A DNA stretch of 64,000 nucleotides, from positions 1 to 64,000 of the forward strand of contig CAJUSZ010000001.1 of the NCBI GenBank assembly GCA_910589425.1, written 5' to 3'. The translations under genes were made by a program, and so were the position numbers. This stretch comes from an uncultured Muribaculaceae bacterium (GTDB lineage Bacteria; Bacteroidota; Bacteroidia; Bacteroidales; Muribaculaceae). Position 1 is the stretch's first letter; each line of letters starts with the position of its first letter. Below the pieces are notes generated by a model that was not told where the DNA came from, did not search any database, and was given only the letters and a program-made list of their open reading frames with translations. Below, in pieces: positions 42,971 to 51,786 of the stretch.

Positions 42971-44128
42971 ATGAACGGACTGCGCACCCCATATTATATA
43001 GTCTATGAGGAGAAGTTGAGAAAGAATCTCGCCATACTCGACGATATCCGGACACGTGGAAATGTGGAAATAATAATGGCTTTGAAAGCGAACGCGCTGT
43101 GGAAAACATTCGGGATAATAGCCGAAAAGTTTCCACATTCAACTGCGAGTTCGGTGAATGAAATGCGTCTTTCCCGGGATTATCTCGGAGGGAATGTCCA
43201 TACATATTGTCCAGTATACACGGATTCTACATTCCCCTTGTTTATGGAAGGCAGTTCGCACATAACGTTCAATTCAGTGGCACTATATGAGCGTTTCCTT
43301 CCGATGCTTGAAAAATGGAATAGAGAGAATCCAGATTCAAAGGTTTCGCCCGGGCTTCGGGTCAATCCTCATTGCAGTGTTATTGAAACTGATATATATA
43401 ATCCATGTGTGCCGGGCAGCAGGTTCGGAATAAGTCCGGATCGGCTTACTGCCCTTCCCAAAGGGATAGAAGGATTGCATTTTCACGCTCTTTGCGAGTC
43501 TACCAGCTATGATCTCGAAAAAGTACTCGATGCATTCATATCCCAGTTCGGGCATTTGCTTCCTGAAGTAAAATGGCTCAACATGGGAGGAGGGCATCTT
43601 ATGACCCGTGAAGGATATGACACCGACCATCTTGTGTCGATCTTGAACAGATTGCACGCCATGTATCCTGATCTTAAGCTTATAATGGAGCCGGGGAGTG
43701 CTTTCACATGGCAGACAGGAGATCTGATTGTAGAGGTTCTCGACATAGTTGAGGACGCTGGAATAAGAACGGCGATAATCGATGCGTCATTCGCATGCCA
43801 CATGCCGGATGTGCTTGAGATGCCTTATCTGCCGGAAATAGCGGATGCGTTTCCTAATAAAGGCAGGCTTGATTCAGATGGCTATGACTACAGGCTCGGA
43901 GGCAATTCCTGTCTAAGCGGAGATTTTGCAGGGATGTGGCGGTTTCCGAAGCCCCTTGAACCGGGCGACAGGCTGACGCTTAAAGACATGAACCACTACA
44001 CGACGGTGAAGACCAATATGTTCAACGGTATATCCCATCCCGACATATATCTACAGCCTGTTTCGGCAAATGATCCCATTTGTCTCAGACACTTCACGTA
44101 TGAGGATTACCGTAATCGTATGGACTGA
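42971..44128 (+). CDS. nspC: Carboxynorspermidine/carboxyspermidine decarboxylase
   Basis: This PLP enzyme makes spermidine (or norspermidine) from its carboxy form in the alternative polyamine route used by Bacteroidetes. The 385-residue sequence is an alanine-racemase-fold decarboxylase. The PLP lysine lies in IMALKANALWKTFG near residue 39, and HFHALCESTSYDLEK, MGGGHLM and EPGSAFTW follow. The C-terminal active-site segment (IDASFACHMPDVLEMPY) contains the substrate-binding Asp/Cys. It begins 13 nt after pcrA. The partner dehydrogenase gene is not in this window. Confidence 0.93.
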   Translation: MNGLRTPYYIVYEEKLRKNLAILDDIRTRGNVEIIMALKANALWKTFGIIAEKFPHSTASSVNEMRLSRDYLGGNVHTYCPVYTDSTFPLFMEGSSHITFNSVALYERFLPMLEKWNRENPDSKVSPGLRVNPHCSVIETDIYNPCVPGSRFGISPDRLTALPKGIEGLHFHALCESTSYDLEKVLDAFISQFGHLLPEVKWLNMGGGHLMTREGYDTDHLVSILNRLHAMYPDLKLIMEPGSAFTWQTGDLIVEVLDIVEDAGIRTAIIDASFACHMPDVLEMPYLPEIADAFPNKGRLDSDGYDYRLGGNSCLSGDFAGMWRFPKPLEPGDRLTLKDMNHYTTVKTNMFNGISHPDIYLQPVSANDPICLRHFTYEDYRNRMD

Positions 44129-44177
44129 AACTTATATGCATAACAACTAATATTATACCAAATACCAGATATAAGCA

Positions 44178-45539
44178 ATGGCACAGAAACCAAGCATACC
44201 CAAAGGAACACGCGATTTCTCTCCGGAAGAGACTGCCCGGAGAAACTATATATTCGACACTATCCGGAAAGCTTTCAATCTTTTCGGCTACAAACAGATA
44301 GAGACTCCAGCTATGGAGAATCTGTCTACTCTTATGGGGAAATACGGGGAAGAGGGAGACAAGCTCTTGTTCAAGATCCTGAATTCCGGAGATTTTATGA
44401 AGGGAGTATCCGATAACGAACTTTCCGGACATGATCCTGCCCGACTGGCTTCAAAGCTCTGTGAGAAGGGACTGAGATATGATCTGACAGTTCCTTTCGC
44501 CCGATATGTCGTTCAGCATAGGAATGACTTGCAGATGCCTTTCAAACGTTTCCAGATCCAGCCTGTCTGGCGTGCGGACCGTCCTCAAAAGGGACGCTAC
44601 AGGGAATTTTATCAGTGTGATGCCGACGTTGTCGGGTCAGAGTCATTGATGAATGAGGTGGAATTGCTTGAGCTTGTAGATACCGTCTTTGACAATCTGG
44701 ATATCAGGATTGAACTTAAGCTCAACAACCGTAAGGTGCTTGCGGGCATTGCCGAGATCATAGGAGAGCCTGATAAAATTGTAGACATCACAGTAGCCAT
44801 TGATAAAATAGACAAAATCGGTATCGAAAATGTCAATGAGGAACTCCGTACAAAAGGGATCAGTGAGGACGCCATATCCGCTCTTCAGCCATTGCTGACA
44901 CTTTCCGGATCAAATGAAGAGAAGCTGTCTGTTATAGAAAGGATTCTTTCCGGCAGCGAGACAGGGAAACGTGGCGTGGAGGAACTGAGGGAAGTCATCG
45001 ATTCATTTGATGCACGCGGACATAAATGCGAATTGAATCTCGATGTGTCTCTCGCCCGTGGATTGAACTATTATACAGGCACAATCATCGAGGTAAAGGC
45101 CAAAGATGTGGCAATCGGAAGCATTACCGGTGGGGGACGCTATGACAATCTTACAGGCGTGTTCGGTATGCCGGGGTTGTCAGGAGTCGGAATAAGCTTC
45201 GGTGCTGACAGAATTTACGATGTCCTGACCCAGCTTGACCTTTTCCCGCAGACAATTACGTCTTCAGTAAAAATATTGTTTGTGAATTTTGGCAAACAGG
45301 AAGCTGCGATGGCTGCGCGTGTTGTCAAGGAACTCCGGCAAGCCGGCATCTCAGCAGAGCTTTATCCTGATGCAACGAAGATGAAGAAGCAGATGGCTTT
45401 CGCAAACGCCGAGAAAATCCCTTATGTCGGGATAATTGGCGATCAGGAGTTGGAAACTGGCAGAATAACTGTCAAGGAATTGGAAACGGGTACACAGGAG
45501 TTGCTATCAGCTGAAGAGATTATCCGTAGATTGTCGTAA
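44178..45539 (+). CDS. hisS: Histidyl-tRNA synthetase
   Basis: The enzyme charges tRNA-His with histidine. The 453-residue class II synthetase has motif 1 ([22 protein letters not shown]), motif 2 ([16 protein letters not shown] near 137-150), the HisA loop [14 protein letters not shown], motif 3 ([15 protein letters not shown]) and the C-terminal anticodon domain (about 365-453). All catalytic motifs are present. It is 49 nt from nspC and 17 nt before the binding-protein gene. Confidence 0.97.
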   Translation: MAQKPSIPKGTRDFSPEETARRNYIFDTIRKAFNLFGYKQIETPAMENLSTLMGKYGEEGDKLLFKILNSGDFMKGVSDNELSGHDPARLASKLCEKGLRYDLTVPFARYVVQHRNDLQMPFKRFQIQPVWRADRPQKGRYREFYQCDADVVGSESLMNEVELLELVDTVFDNLDIRIELKLNNRKVLAGIAEIIGEPDKIVDITVAIDKIDKIGIENVNEELRTKGISEDAISALQPLLTLSGSNEEKLSVIERILSGSETGKRGVEELREVIDSFDARGHKCELNLDVSLARGLNYYTGTIIEVKAKDVAIGSITGGGRYDNLTGVFGMPGLSGVGISFGADRIYDVLTQLDLFPQTITSSVKILFVNFGKQEAAMAARVVKELRQAGISAELYPDATKMKKQMAFANAEKIPYVGIIGDQELETGRITVKELETGTQELLSAEEIIRRLS

Positions 45540-45556
45540 TTGAAACAGGCGTTCTG

Positions 45557-46684
45557 ATGAAAAGCTTAAAAATTGACATTCTTTCTGCCTTGATTTTCAT
45601 ACTGTTCCTGTCAGGAGCATCATGCACAAATGACCGGAGGAATATGCCGGAGGCGGATAACATGATGTCTGATGCCGGACTTATCCGGGTGGAGCAGCAT
45701 GAAGGCTTCCGTGTGGCGTATATTCTTAATTCAAAGGACAGCACAGTGGTAGATGCCACATTTGTCCTTGTAGACAAGAATTCGGCTTTACCTGATTCTT
45801 TGCCTTCCGGGACACTGATCAGGACACCACTTGATAACATAGTGGCGTTTTCTTCAGTATTGGCCGGAGCGCTTGAGGAACTCGGGAAAGTTGATATTGT
45901 CAAAGGAGTTGTCGATGCGTCATATTTCAGTCAGGATGCCATCAAAGAGGGCTTGAATTCAGGCAGTATAGTGGATCTTGGAGCATCTTCCGGTCCTTCG
46001 CTTGAGAAGATAGCGGCTCTGCAGCCGGAGGCCATACTGTTGAACTATTATGATGGTATGGATGTAAAGGGGATAGACAAGAGCGGTGTTCCGTTGATCG
46101 GTATGACCGATAATCTTGAGAGAGACCCGGTTGCACGTGCTGAATGGATCAGGTTTATCGGAATGCTGACGGGTGCGGAAGAGAAAGCTGACTCCATATT
46201 CAGAAGTGTGAAAAAATCCTATACACGTTTGAAAGATATGGCGTCTTCATTTCCCCGCCGTCCGAAAATCCTGACAGAAAACATGTATCAGGGGGTGTGG
46301 TATGTCCCCGGTGGTGAAAGCTATCAGGCCCGTATCATATCCGATGCCGGTGGAGAATATCTTTGGAAAGATGACAAATCTACTGGATCCATCGGACTTA
46401 GCTTTGAGGAAGTGATCTCAAAAGGCAAGGCTGCTGACATCTGGCTTTTGAAACTATATGGAGTTACGCTCGACAAGAACACTTTGTTGTCGATGGATTC
46501 AAGATACAGATTTTTTGACACTGTCGATAAAGGGGGAGTATTCTATTCAGACACAAGCGTGTCTCCTCTTTTTGAAGAGTTCCCATATCATCCAGACAGA
46601 CTGTTGAGAGATTATATTCTTATTTTCCACCCGGAAGCAAAAAATCTTGGCAGCATGAGATACTTCAAGCCGATGGATCAATAA
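45557..46684 (+). CDS. ABC importer periplasmic binding lipoprotein (BtuF/FecB type)
   Basis: This is a substrate-binding protein of the cobalamin/siderophore/heme importer class. The 375-residue protein begins with a lipoprotein signal (lipobox GASC near residue 23). It carries the BtuF-like repeats: VAFSSVLAGALEELGKVDIVKGVVDASYF in lobe 1, then LEKIAALQPEAILLNYYDG, and RPKILTENMYQGVWYVPGGESY in lobe 2. It heads a three-gene importer operon with FecCD and ATPase genes. No cobalamin riboswitch or Fur site was seen (only 17 nt separate it from hisS). The substrate is probably a corrinoid, heme or siderophore. Confidence 0.9.
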   Translation: MKSLKIDILSALIFILFLSGASCTNDRRNMPEADNMMSDAGLIRVEQHEGFRVAYILNSKDSTVVDATFVLVDKNSALPDSLPSGTLIRTPLDNIVAFSSVLAGALEELGKVDIVKGVVDASYFSQDAIKEGLNSGSIVDLGASSGPSLEKIAALQPEAILLNYYDGMDVKGIDKSGVPLIGMTDNLERDPVARAEWIRFIGMLTGAEEKADSIFRSVKKSYTRLKDMASSFPRRPKILTENMYQGVWYVPGGESYQARIISDAGGEYLWKDDKSTGSIGLSFEEVISKGKAADIWLLKLYGVTLDKNTLLSMDSRYRFFDTVDKGGVFYSDTSVSPLFEEFPYHPDRLLRDYILIFHPEAKNLGSMRYFKPMDQ

Positions 46685-46707
46685 TGAAAATCTGGTAATT
46701 TTTTAGT

Positions 46708-47715
46708 ATGCGGTTTCTATTATTGTCTGTCATAACGTTGTTGCTTTTGTTTCTGTCGCTTGTCTACGGCGCGGTGGAGATTCCTGCATCAGCCATTGTG
46801 CAGATACTCTCAGACGGAGCTGTTGATAATCCGGTATGGAGGATAATTATTCTTGAATCCAGAATACCGATGGCAGTGGCGGCTTTATTGTCAGGAGCCG
46901 CTTTGGCAACATCCGGTTTAATATTGCAGACAGCTTTCCAGAATCCACTTGCCGGGCCATCTATTCTTGGAGTGAGTTCCGGTGCTTCGATGGGGGTCGC
47001 TATAGTGATGCTTTTGGGCGGATCGCTGGTTGCGTCCATCAGTCCCGTGCAATATGTCTCTGCGATTCTGGGAGCCATCATCGGAGCCGGAGTGGTGATA
47101 GTTTCTCTCCTGCTATTGTCAACCGTATTGAAAAGTTCCGCTATGCTGCTGATTGCGGGTATTATGATCAGCTATCTTGCATCGTCGGTCATATCAATGC
47201 TCAACTATTTTGCTCCGGCCGATGGGGTCAAGTCATTTGTCGTGTGGGGACTCGGAAGTTTCAGTGGAGTAACGTTGCGTGAACTTCCATGGTTCTGCCT
47301 GCTTATTTCCACTATTCTTGCGGCATCCATGCTTTTTGCGAAGCCATTGAACGCATTGCTTCTCGGAGAAAGATATGCCCGCAATATGGGGTATTCAATC
47401 AGAAAATTGCGAAACTTACTGTTTGCGGCGAGCGGTGTCCTCACGGCTATCGTTACTGCATTCTGCGGACCAATTGGATTTATCGGTCTTGTAGTGCCGC
47501 ATATCGCACGAATGATTTTCCGCACGTCCAATCACACTGTGCTTCTTCCTGCCACAGTTTTATGTGGCGGAGCGCTGGCGATGTTTTGCAATATTCTGAC
47601 TGTGATTCCGGGTAAAGGCGGCGTGCTTCCCTTGAATGCTGTCACTCCGGTCGTTGGTGTCCCGGTAATCTTATATTTATTGACAAAGGGGCGTAAACTT
47701 CGATATTTCAATTGA
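46708..47715 (+). CDS. FecCD-family ABC importer permease
   Basis: This inner-membrane subunit of the importer has 335 residues and about ten helices. The family motifs are RIPMAVAALLSGAALATSGLILQ near residues 52-74, NPLAGPSILGVSSGASMG, and the ATPase-contact region LGERYARNMGY. The C-terminal part has GPIGFIGLVVPHIARMI, typical of the BtuC/FecCD family. It is 23 nt after the binding-protein gene and ends 2 nt before the ATPase start. A homodimer is expected. Confidence 0.95.
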   Translation: MRFLLLSVITLLLLFLSLVYGAVEIPASAIVQILSDGAVDNPVWRIIILESRIPMAVAALLSGAALATSGLILQTAFQNPLAGPSILGVSSGASMGVAIVMLLGGSLVASISPVQYVSAILGAIIGAGVVIVSLLLLSTVLKSSAMLLIAGIMISYLASSVISMLNYFAPADGVKSFVVWGLGSFSGVTLRELPWFCLLISTILAASMLFAKPLNALLLGERYARNMGYSIRKLRNLLFAASGVLTAIVTAFCGPIGFIGLVVPHIARMIFRTSNHTVLLPATVLCGGALAMFCNILTVIPGKGGVLPLNAVTPVVGVPVILYLLTKGRKLRYFN

Positions 47716-47717
47716 AC

Positions 47718-48512
47718 ATGAGTGAAATATACCCGGCATTAGCAGCAAGGAATGTGACCATTGGCTACAGGGGTACGCCAGTGGCAGACGGGTTGAATAT
47801 GGAAATATCTACAGGCTGCGTAACGGCACTGATCGGTCCGAACGGAGTAGGGAAATCCACCTTGATAAAGACTCTGACGGCTGAAATGCCCCCATTGTGC
47901 GGGAAGGTAGAACTTATGGGTAAAGATATCCGTTCTTACTCCAGAAAGGAATTGTCCCGGCTCCAGTCCATAGTGACAACAGATCCGGTCGCCGCCGGTG
48001 GACTGACCGTAAAAGAGCTTGTCGGACTTGGCCGTCAGCCGCACACCGGATTTCTCGGACGCATGTCGGATGTGGATGTCAATGCTGGGGACAGGGCAAT
48101 GGAGGATGTTGGCATTTATCATAAACGGAACAGTTATGTGGCGGAACTGTCGGATGGAGAGCGGCAGAAGACCATGATTGCAAAGGCTATAGCTCAGGAC
48201 ACGCCGGTAATTGTTCTTGATGAGCCATTCTCTTTCCTCGATGTCGCTGCAAGAATCGAGATCCTTCAGCTTCTGAATGATATAGCAGCGGGCGGGCGGT
48301 GTGTGTTGTATTCTTCACATGACGTAAGTCAGGCACTCCGAATGGCAGCATGCGTCATATTGTTTACCCGTGATCGTAAGCTTGTATCCGGAACTCCTGA
48401 GGAATTAGTCGGGACAGGGGCTATTTCCACACTGTTCGGTTCCGACAAGGTAGTTTTTTCTACAGCAGAGAAAGATTTTGTCGGGCGTGATTATATAAAT
48501 AAGAAATTCTAA
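47718..48512 (+). CDS. ABC importer ATP-binding protein
   Basis: This ATPase powers the FecCD permease. The 264-residue protein has Walker A (GPNGVGKSTLIK near 38-49), the Q-loop (RLQSIVTTD), the signature LSDGERQKTMIAKAIA (a D for G variant of LSGGQ), Walker B (PVIVLDEPFSFLDV) and the switch His (LYSSHDVSQ). The frame also starts at a TTG (47712) overlapping the permease stop, but the ATG at 47718 (MSEIYPALA) is the natural start. All motifs needed for activity are present. Confidence 0.95.
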   Translation: MSEIYPALAARNVTIGYRGTPVADGLNMEISTGCVTALIGPNGVGKSTLIKTLTAEMPPLCGKVELMGKDIRSYSRKELSRLQSIVTTDPVAAGGLTVKELVGLGRQPHTGFLGRMSDVDVNAGDRAMEDVGIYHKRNSYVAELSDGERQKTMIAKAIAQDTPVIVLDEPFSFLDVAARIEILQLLNDIAAGGRCVLYSSHDVSQALRMAACVILFTRDRKLVSGTPEELVGTGAISTLFGSDKVVFSTAEKDFVGRDYINKKF

Positions 48513-48536
48513 CAGAAAAGACACCATATCAAAAAC

Positions 48537-49748
48537 ATGGAAAACAAGAAGTTTAATCAGTTTTTATATTCCCAGCCCGGGTATCCTGATGTTGATCCAA
48601 CCGCGCGGTACTATTTTAATGTATACTCCAAATTACTGCGTATACTCGGCGAGAGACAGTTTAAGGGACTAATCAACCTTAACAATATGTCAATGTTTGC
48701 TGTCTGCATGACAGGCTATCTGCAGGATGTGATAGCGGACGCCGGTGTCTGGCGATCATTTATAGACCAGTGTAAAAGGATGTATGGAAAATGGATTCCG
48801 TTCTACGATACAGATGAGAATTATCTTGAATACGAACTGAATCCTGAGGATGTCTCCTTCATGGTATGGTATCTGATTGCTATGTGCGACGGCGATACAA
48901 GAAATGTCTCACCCGACAACCCGCTGATACAAATAATAAGTGATAGGATATATAACTATTTCGAATCAATTTACGAAGACGCACCTATACCGGAGAATTT
49001 TCGTTTTGCCAGCGAGTTGGAGTATCATGACCCTGAAGACCAAGACGCTATCTACAATCTCGGATTATGGTTGTTCATGCACTCATTTCTACTGATACCA
49101 GCTTTTTCATTACGGCTGGATGAACTTCTCCGGGAGTGTCTGAGTGAAAGTGAGCCGGACATGGGAAAGGTTCAGGAGAAAATCGGGATAGCGATGAATG
49201 AAGATACACTCGGGCCATTGGCGTATTATATAAACGAGTGGGTGCATCTTATAATAACCGGGAAATTGCCCGCGGCACCAAAAGAGAAAACCCCTGTTAA
49301 TTCAGAAGAACATCCATACTATAAAAAGGTAGTTGATGCTTTTGACGGACGTGAAATTGTATTCTTCAGAACATACGAAGAACTCAACAGATTTTTCATC
49401 GATGTCCTCGGATGGGATAAAGACGAGAAACATCTTGAGGCTCTCTCATCTCACGGCGATTTTGTCGTGATGGTCAACAAGGAGAAAGGAATGCTTGTGG
49501 CCAAAGATGTGGCCAGATGTGTAGCCGCACCGTCAAATGAACTGTACGATAAAGAGTATGCAAGGAAACATTCATTTGAATTGCTTACAGAGAGAGGCAA
49601 ATGCCCGATCGACCTGTTGCTTAAGCTTAAAGAGAATGATTGGCTTCCCGACGCCACTTTCCCAGGGACTGACACACGGACGCTGGTGAAGGATAATTTC
49701 GATTTTATAGCCCGGTGCTATCTTCAGAATTATTACAGAGGAGATTGA
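48537..49748 (+). CDS. Conserved hypothetical protein, DUF3843-like
   Basis: This 403-residue protein has no signal peptide or membrane helix and looks like a soluble cytosolic protein. Its N-terminal half (about 50-130, LNNMSMFAVCMTGYLQDVIADAGVWR, WIPFYD, ELNPEDVSFMVWYLIA) resembles the Bacteroidetes family DUF3843; this match is from memory and tentative. The C-terminal half (about 255-400) has HPYYKKVVDAFDGREIVFFRTYEEL. Function unknown. It lies 24 nt after the importer ATPase and 27 nt before the DUF1599 gene. Confidence 0.7.
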   Translation: MENKKFNQFLYSQPGYPDVDPTARYYFNVYSKLLRILGERQFKGLINLNNMSMFAVCMTGYLQDVIADAGVWRSFIDQCKRMYGKWIPFYDTDENYLEYELNPEDVSFMVWYLIAMCDGDTRNVSPDNPLIQIISDRIYNYFESIYEDAPIPENFRFASELEYHDPEDQDAIYNLGLWLFMHSFLLIPAFSLRLDELLRECLSESEPDMGKVQEKIGIAMNEDTLGPLAYYINEWVHLIITGKLPAAPKEKTPVNSEEHPYYKKVVDAFDGREIVFFRTYEELNRFFIDVLGWDKDEKHLEALSSHGDFVVMVNKEKGMLVAKDVARCVAAPSNELYDKEYARKHSFELLTERGKCPIDLLLKLKENDWLPDATFPGTDTRTLVKDNFDFIARCYLQNYYRGD

Positions 49749-49775
49749 CCGTATAATTACCAAAACCTATCGACA

Positions 49776-50324
49776 ATGAAAGATAACAGAAGCTCAAATA
49801 CTTCAAATGAATTTCGTGAGATCACAATGGTCTGTCGGGATATATTTGAGAAGAAACTGAGTGATTACGGAACATCATGGCGCATAATGCGCCCCGAAAG
49901 CATCACGGATCAGATCTATATCAAGGCAATGCGCATACGCTCTATTCAGGAGAAGGGCGTGGCGCATGTCAATGAAGGAATCGAGCCGGAGTTTATCGCT
50001 ATTGTGAATTATTCAGCAATTGGCCTGATACAGCTCGAACTTGGACCTGGCGATCAAATCTCCGCGAATGAAGCCCTTGGCCTGTATGACAAATGGATAG
50101 AAAAATCCACATCATTGATGATGAACAAGAACCATGATTATGATGAGGCCTGGCGACACATGAGGGTAACAAGCATAACAGATATAATCCTTCAGAAACT
50201 TCTCCGTACTCGTGAGATTGAGGATCATGGTGGCATCACAAAAATCTCGGAAGGAGTGGATGCAAATTATATGGATATGATAAACTATGCCATATTTGCA
50301 TTGATCCATTTAAAATATAACTGA
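49776..50324 (+). CDS. DUF1599 protein with internal duplication
   Basis: The 182-residue protein consists of two similar halves. SDYGTSWRIMRPESITDQIY (about 28-47) matches HDYDEAWRHMRVTSITDIIL (about 119-138), and both are followed by an R(T/S)IQEKG / REIEDHG segment. This is the DUF1599 family (nucleotide-modification-associated domain). The role is unknown; the family name reflects proximity to modification genes elsewhere, not demonstrated activity. The next gene starts inside its stop (TGATG). Confidence 0.88.
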   Translation: MKDNRSSNTSNEFREITMVCRDIFEKKLSDYGTSWRIMRPESITDQIYIKAMRIRSIQEKGVAHVNEGIEPEFIAIVNYSAIGLIQLELGPGDQISANEALGLYDKWIEKSTSLMMNKNHDYDEAWRHMRVTSITDIILQKLLRTREIEDHGGITKISEGVDANYMDMINYAIFALIHLKYN

Positions 50325-51622
50325 TGACCGACTCATTACGACATAGATTATACGGTATCATCACATGGGTATGCCGTTTCGCAGTAGGCGGAGTGTTCCT
50401 GTACTCGGGGTTTGTAAAAGCGATCGACCCTTGGGGAACAATTTATAAATTCAACGAGTATCTCGGCGTATTTGGAATAGATGTAAACTTCAGTCTGGTG
50501 TTTGTATCTGTTCTGCTGTTGTGCATTTTTGAATTCATGACAGGCGCTTTCATTGTTACTGGATCGTTCAGGAGGGCTGCTCCTATAATGGCGGCGTTAC
50601 TGATGCTGGTAATGACTCCTCTTACTCTATGGATCGCACTCAAAGATCCTGTGCCTGATTGCGGCTGTTTTGGCGATGCACTGATCATATCCAATTGGGC
50701 GACGTTCTGGAAAAACATTGCATTGTCATTACTGACGGCATGGCTTGTTGTATGGAACCGTCGTGTCCATTGGCTTGTAACGCCGTCGTTGCAATGGCTC
50801 GGATTTCTTGCTGATGCAGTTTTTGTCTGTGTCGTGGCAATGATCGGGTATTTTTATCAACCTCTGATTGACTACAGGCAATATCCCATAGGGTCAACCC
50901 TCGTTGATGAAGGATCGTCGGGTGATGGAGAGGAGTATGTATTTATATATGAAAAAGACGGTATAAAGCACGAATTTACTGTAGACGACGAATTACCTGA
51001 CGAATCTGAAGGTTGGACGTTTGTCGACAGGAAGGCACTGTCTTCTCCGGAAGATTCAGAAGAGACGAGGTCTTTCGCTGTGTTCGACGATACCGACATG
51101 GATGTTACGGAGGACGTGGTAAGCGGCCAGGGAAAACAATTGATTCTGTTTATACCTGATCTTCAGGATGTCTCGATATCTTCTTCATATCAGATAAATT
51201 CCCTTCAGTCTTTGGCCCAGTCGAATGGAACCGACTTTATAGCGGTTGTTTCCGGTTCAAAGGAAGATCTGGAGCGATGGAAAGATCTTTCGATGGCTAA
51301 ATATCCTGTCTATACAGCTGATGATACAGTGATAAAGCAGGTAGTCAGAGGAAATCCTGCGGTAGTCTATCTTGAAAACGGCATGATATATTGGAAAAGC
51401 TCCTTGCGGGGATTGCCCTACGAAGACTTTATGGCCGAGGACGGGAATCTTGATATCAGAAGTTTTACCCGCGATAATAAGATGATTCTACAAAACATTA
51501 TCTTCATTTATTTAGCCGTTCTTGCAGTCATAATACTGATGTCGTTCATGACGGAGCTGAAAAACGTGTTCGGGAATGTCAACAGGCATGGGAAAAGTAC
51601 GCCGGACGATAACGACAGATGA
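50324..51622 (+). CDS. BT_3928-type DoxX-like membrane protein
   Basis: This inner-membrane protein has 432 residues. Residues 1-190 contain four to five helices with GGVFLYSGFVKAIDPWG, the DoxX-like pattern, and PDCGCFGD near 110-118, a Cys pair typical of this group. A last helix lies near 395-412. The region between (about 195-390) is periplasmic and ends in a thioredoxin-like part without a CxxC (FIPDLQDVSISS, YPVYTADDTVIKQVVRGNPAVVYLENG). In Bacteroides the same gene is followed by tpiA; here tpiA is absent and tryptophanase follows. A redox or methylamine-like quinone role is possible but unproven. Confidence 0.87.
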   Translation: MTDSLRHRLYGIITWVCRFAVGGVFLYSGFVKAIDPWGTIYKFNEYLGVFGIDVNFSLVFVSVLLLCIFEFMTGAFIVTGSFRRAAPIMAALLMLVMTPLTLWIALKDPVPDCGCFGDALIISNWATFWKNIALSLLTAWLVVWNRRVHWLVTPSLQWLGFLADAVFVCVVAMIGYFYQPLIDYRQYPIGSTLVDEGSSGDGEEYVFIYEKDGIKHEFTVDDELPDESEGWTFVDRKALSSPEDSEETRSFAVFDDTDMDVTEDVVSGQGKQLILFIPDLQDVSISSSYQINSLQSLAQSNGTDFIAVVSGSKEDLERWKDLSMAKYPVYTADDTVIKQVVRGNPAVVYLENGMIYWKSSLRGLPYEDFMAEDGNLDIRSFTRDNKMILQNIIFIYLAVLAVIILMSFMTELKNVFGNVNRHGKSTPDDNDR

Positions 51623-51706
51623 ATCGCGGACAATATTTTATACGCAAATCTGTCGCTGACGTCGAAATTTCTTAGTGTTTTTTAGTGAAATCTGACCGTT
51701 TATTGT

Positions 51707-51714
51707 TAACTTTG
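51707..51714 (+). promoter_or_regulatory. -7 box of the tryptophanase gene
   Basis: TAACTTTG matches the consensus. The -33 is weak (TTTA at 51681-51684, spacer 22). The leader is about 70 nt to the ATG at 51787, and contains no Trp-bearing leader ORF. Confidence 0.55.
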
Positions 51715-51786
51715 TGGTCAGTATAATCAACGACAGTCAATAAAGTATTGAAAATCCAAAATCACACAAATAATACAACCGATATC

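Noticed and set aside
45540..45556. Possible cobalamin riboswitch before the ABC importer
   Set aside because: Only 17 nt separate the stop of hisS and the binding-protein start, far too short for a B12 riboswitch.
51715..51786. Possible tnaC-like leader peptide before tryptophanase
   Set aside because: No start-stop frame containing tryptophan occurs in this stretch.
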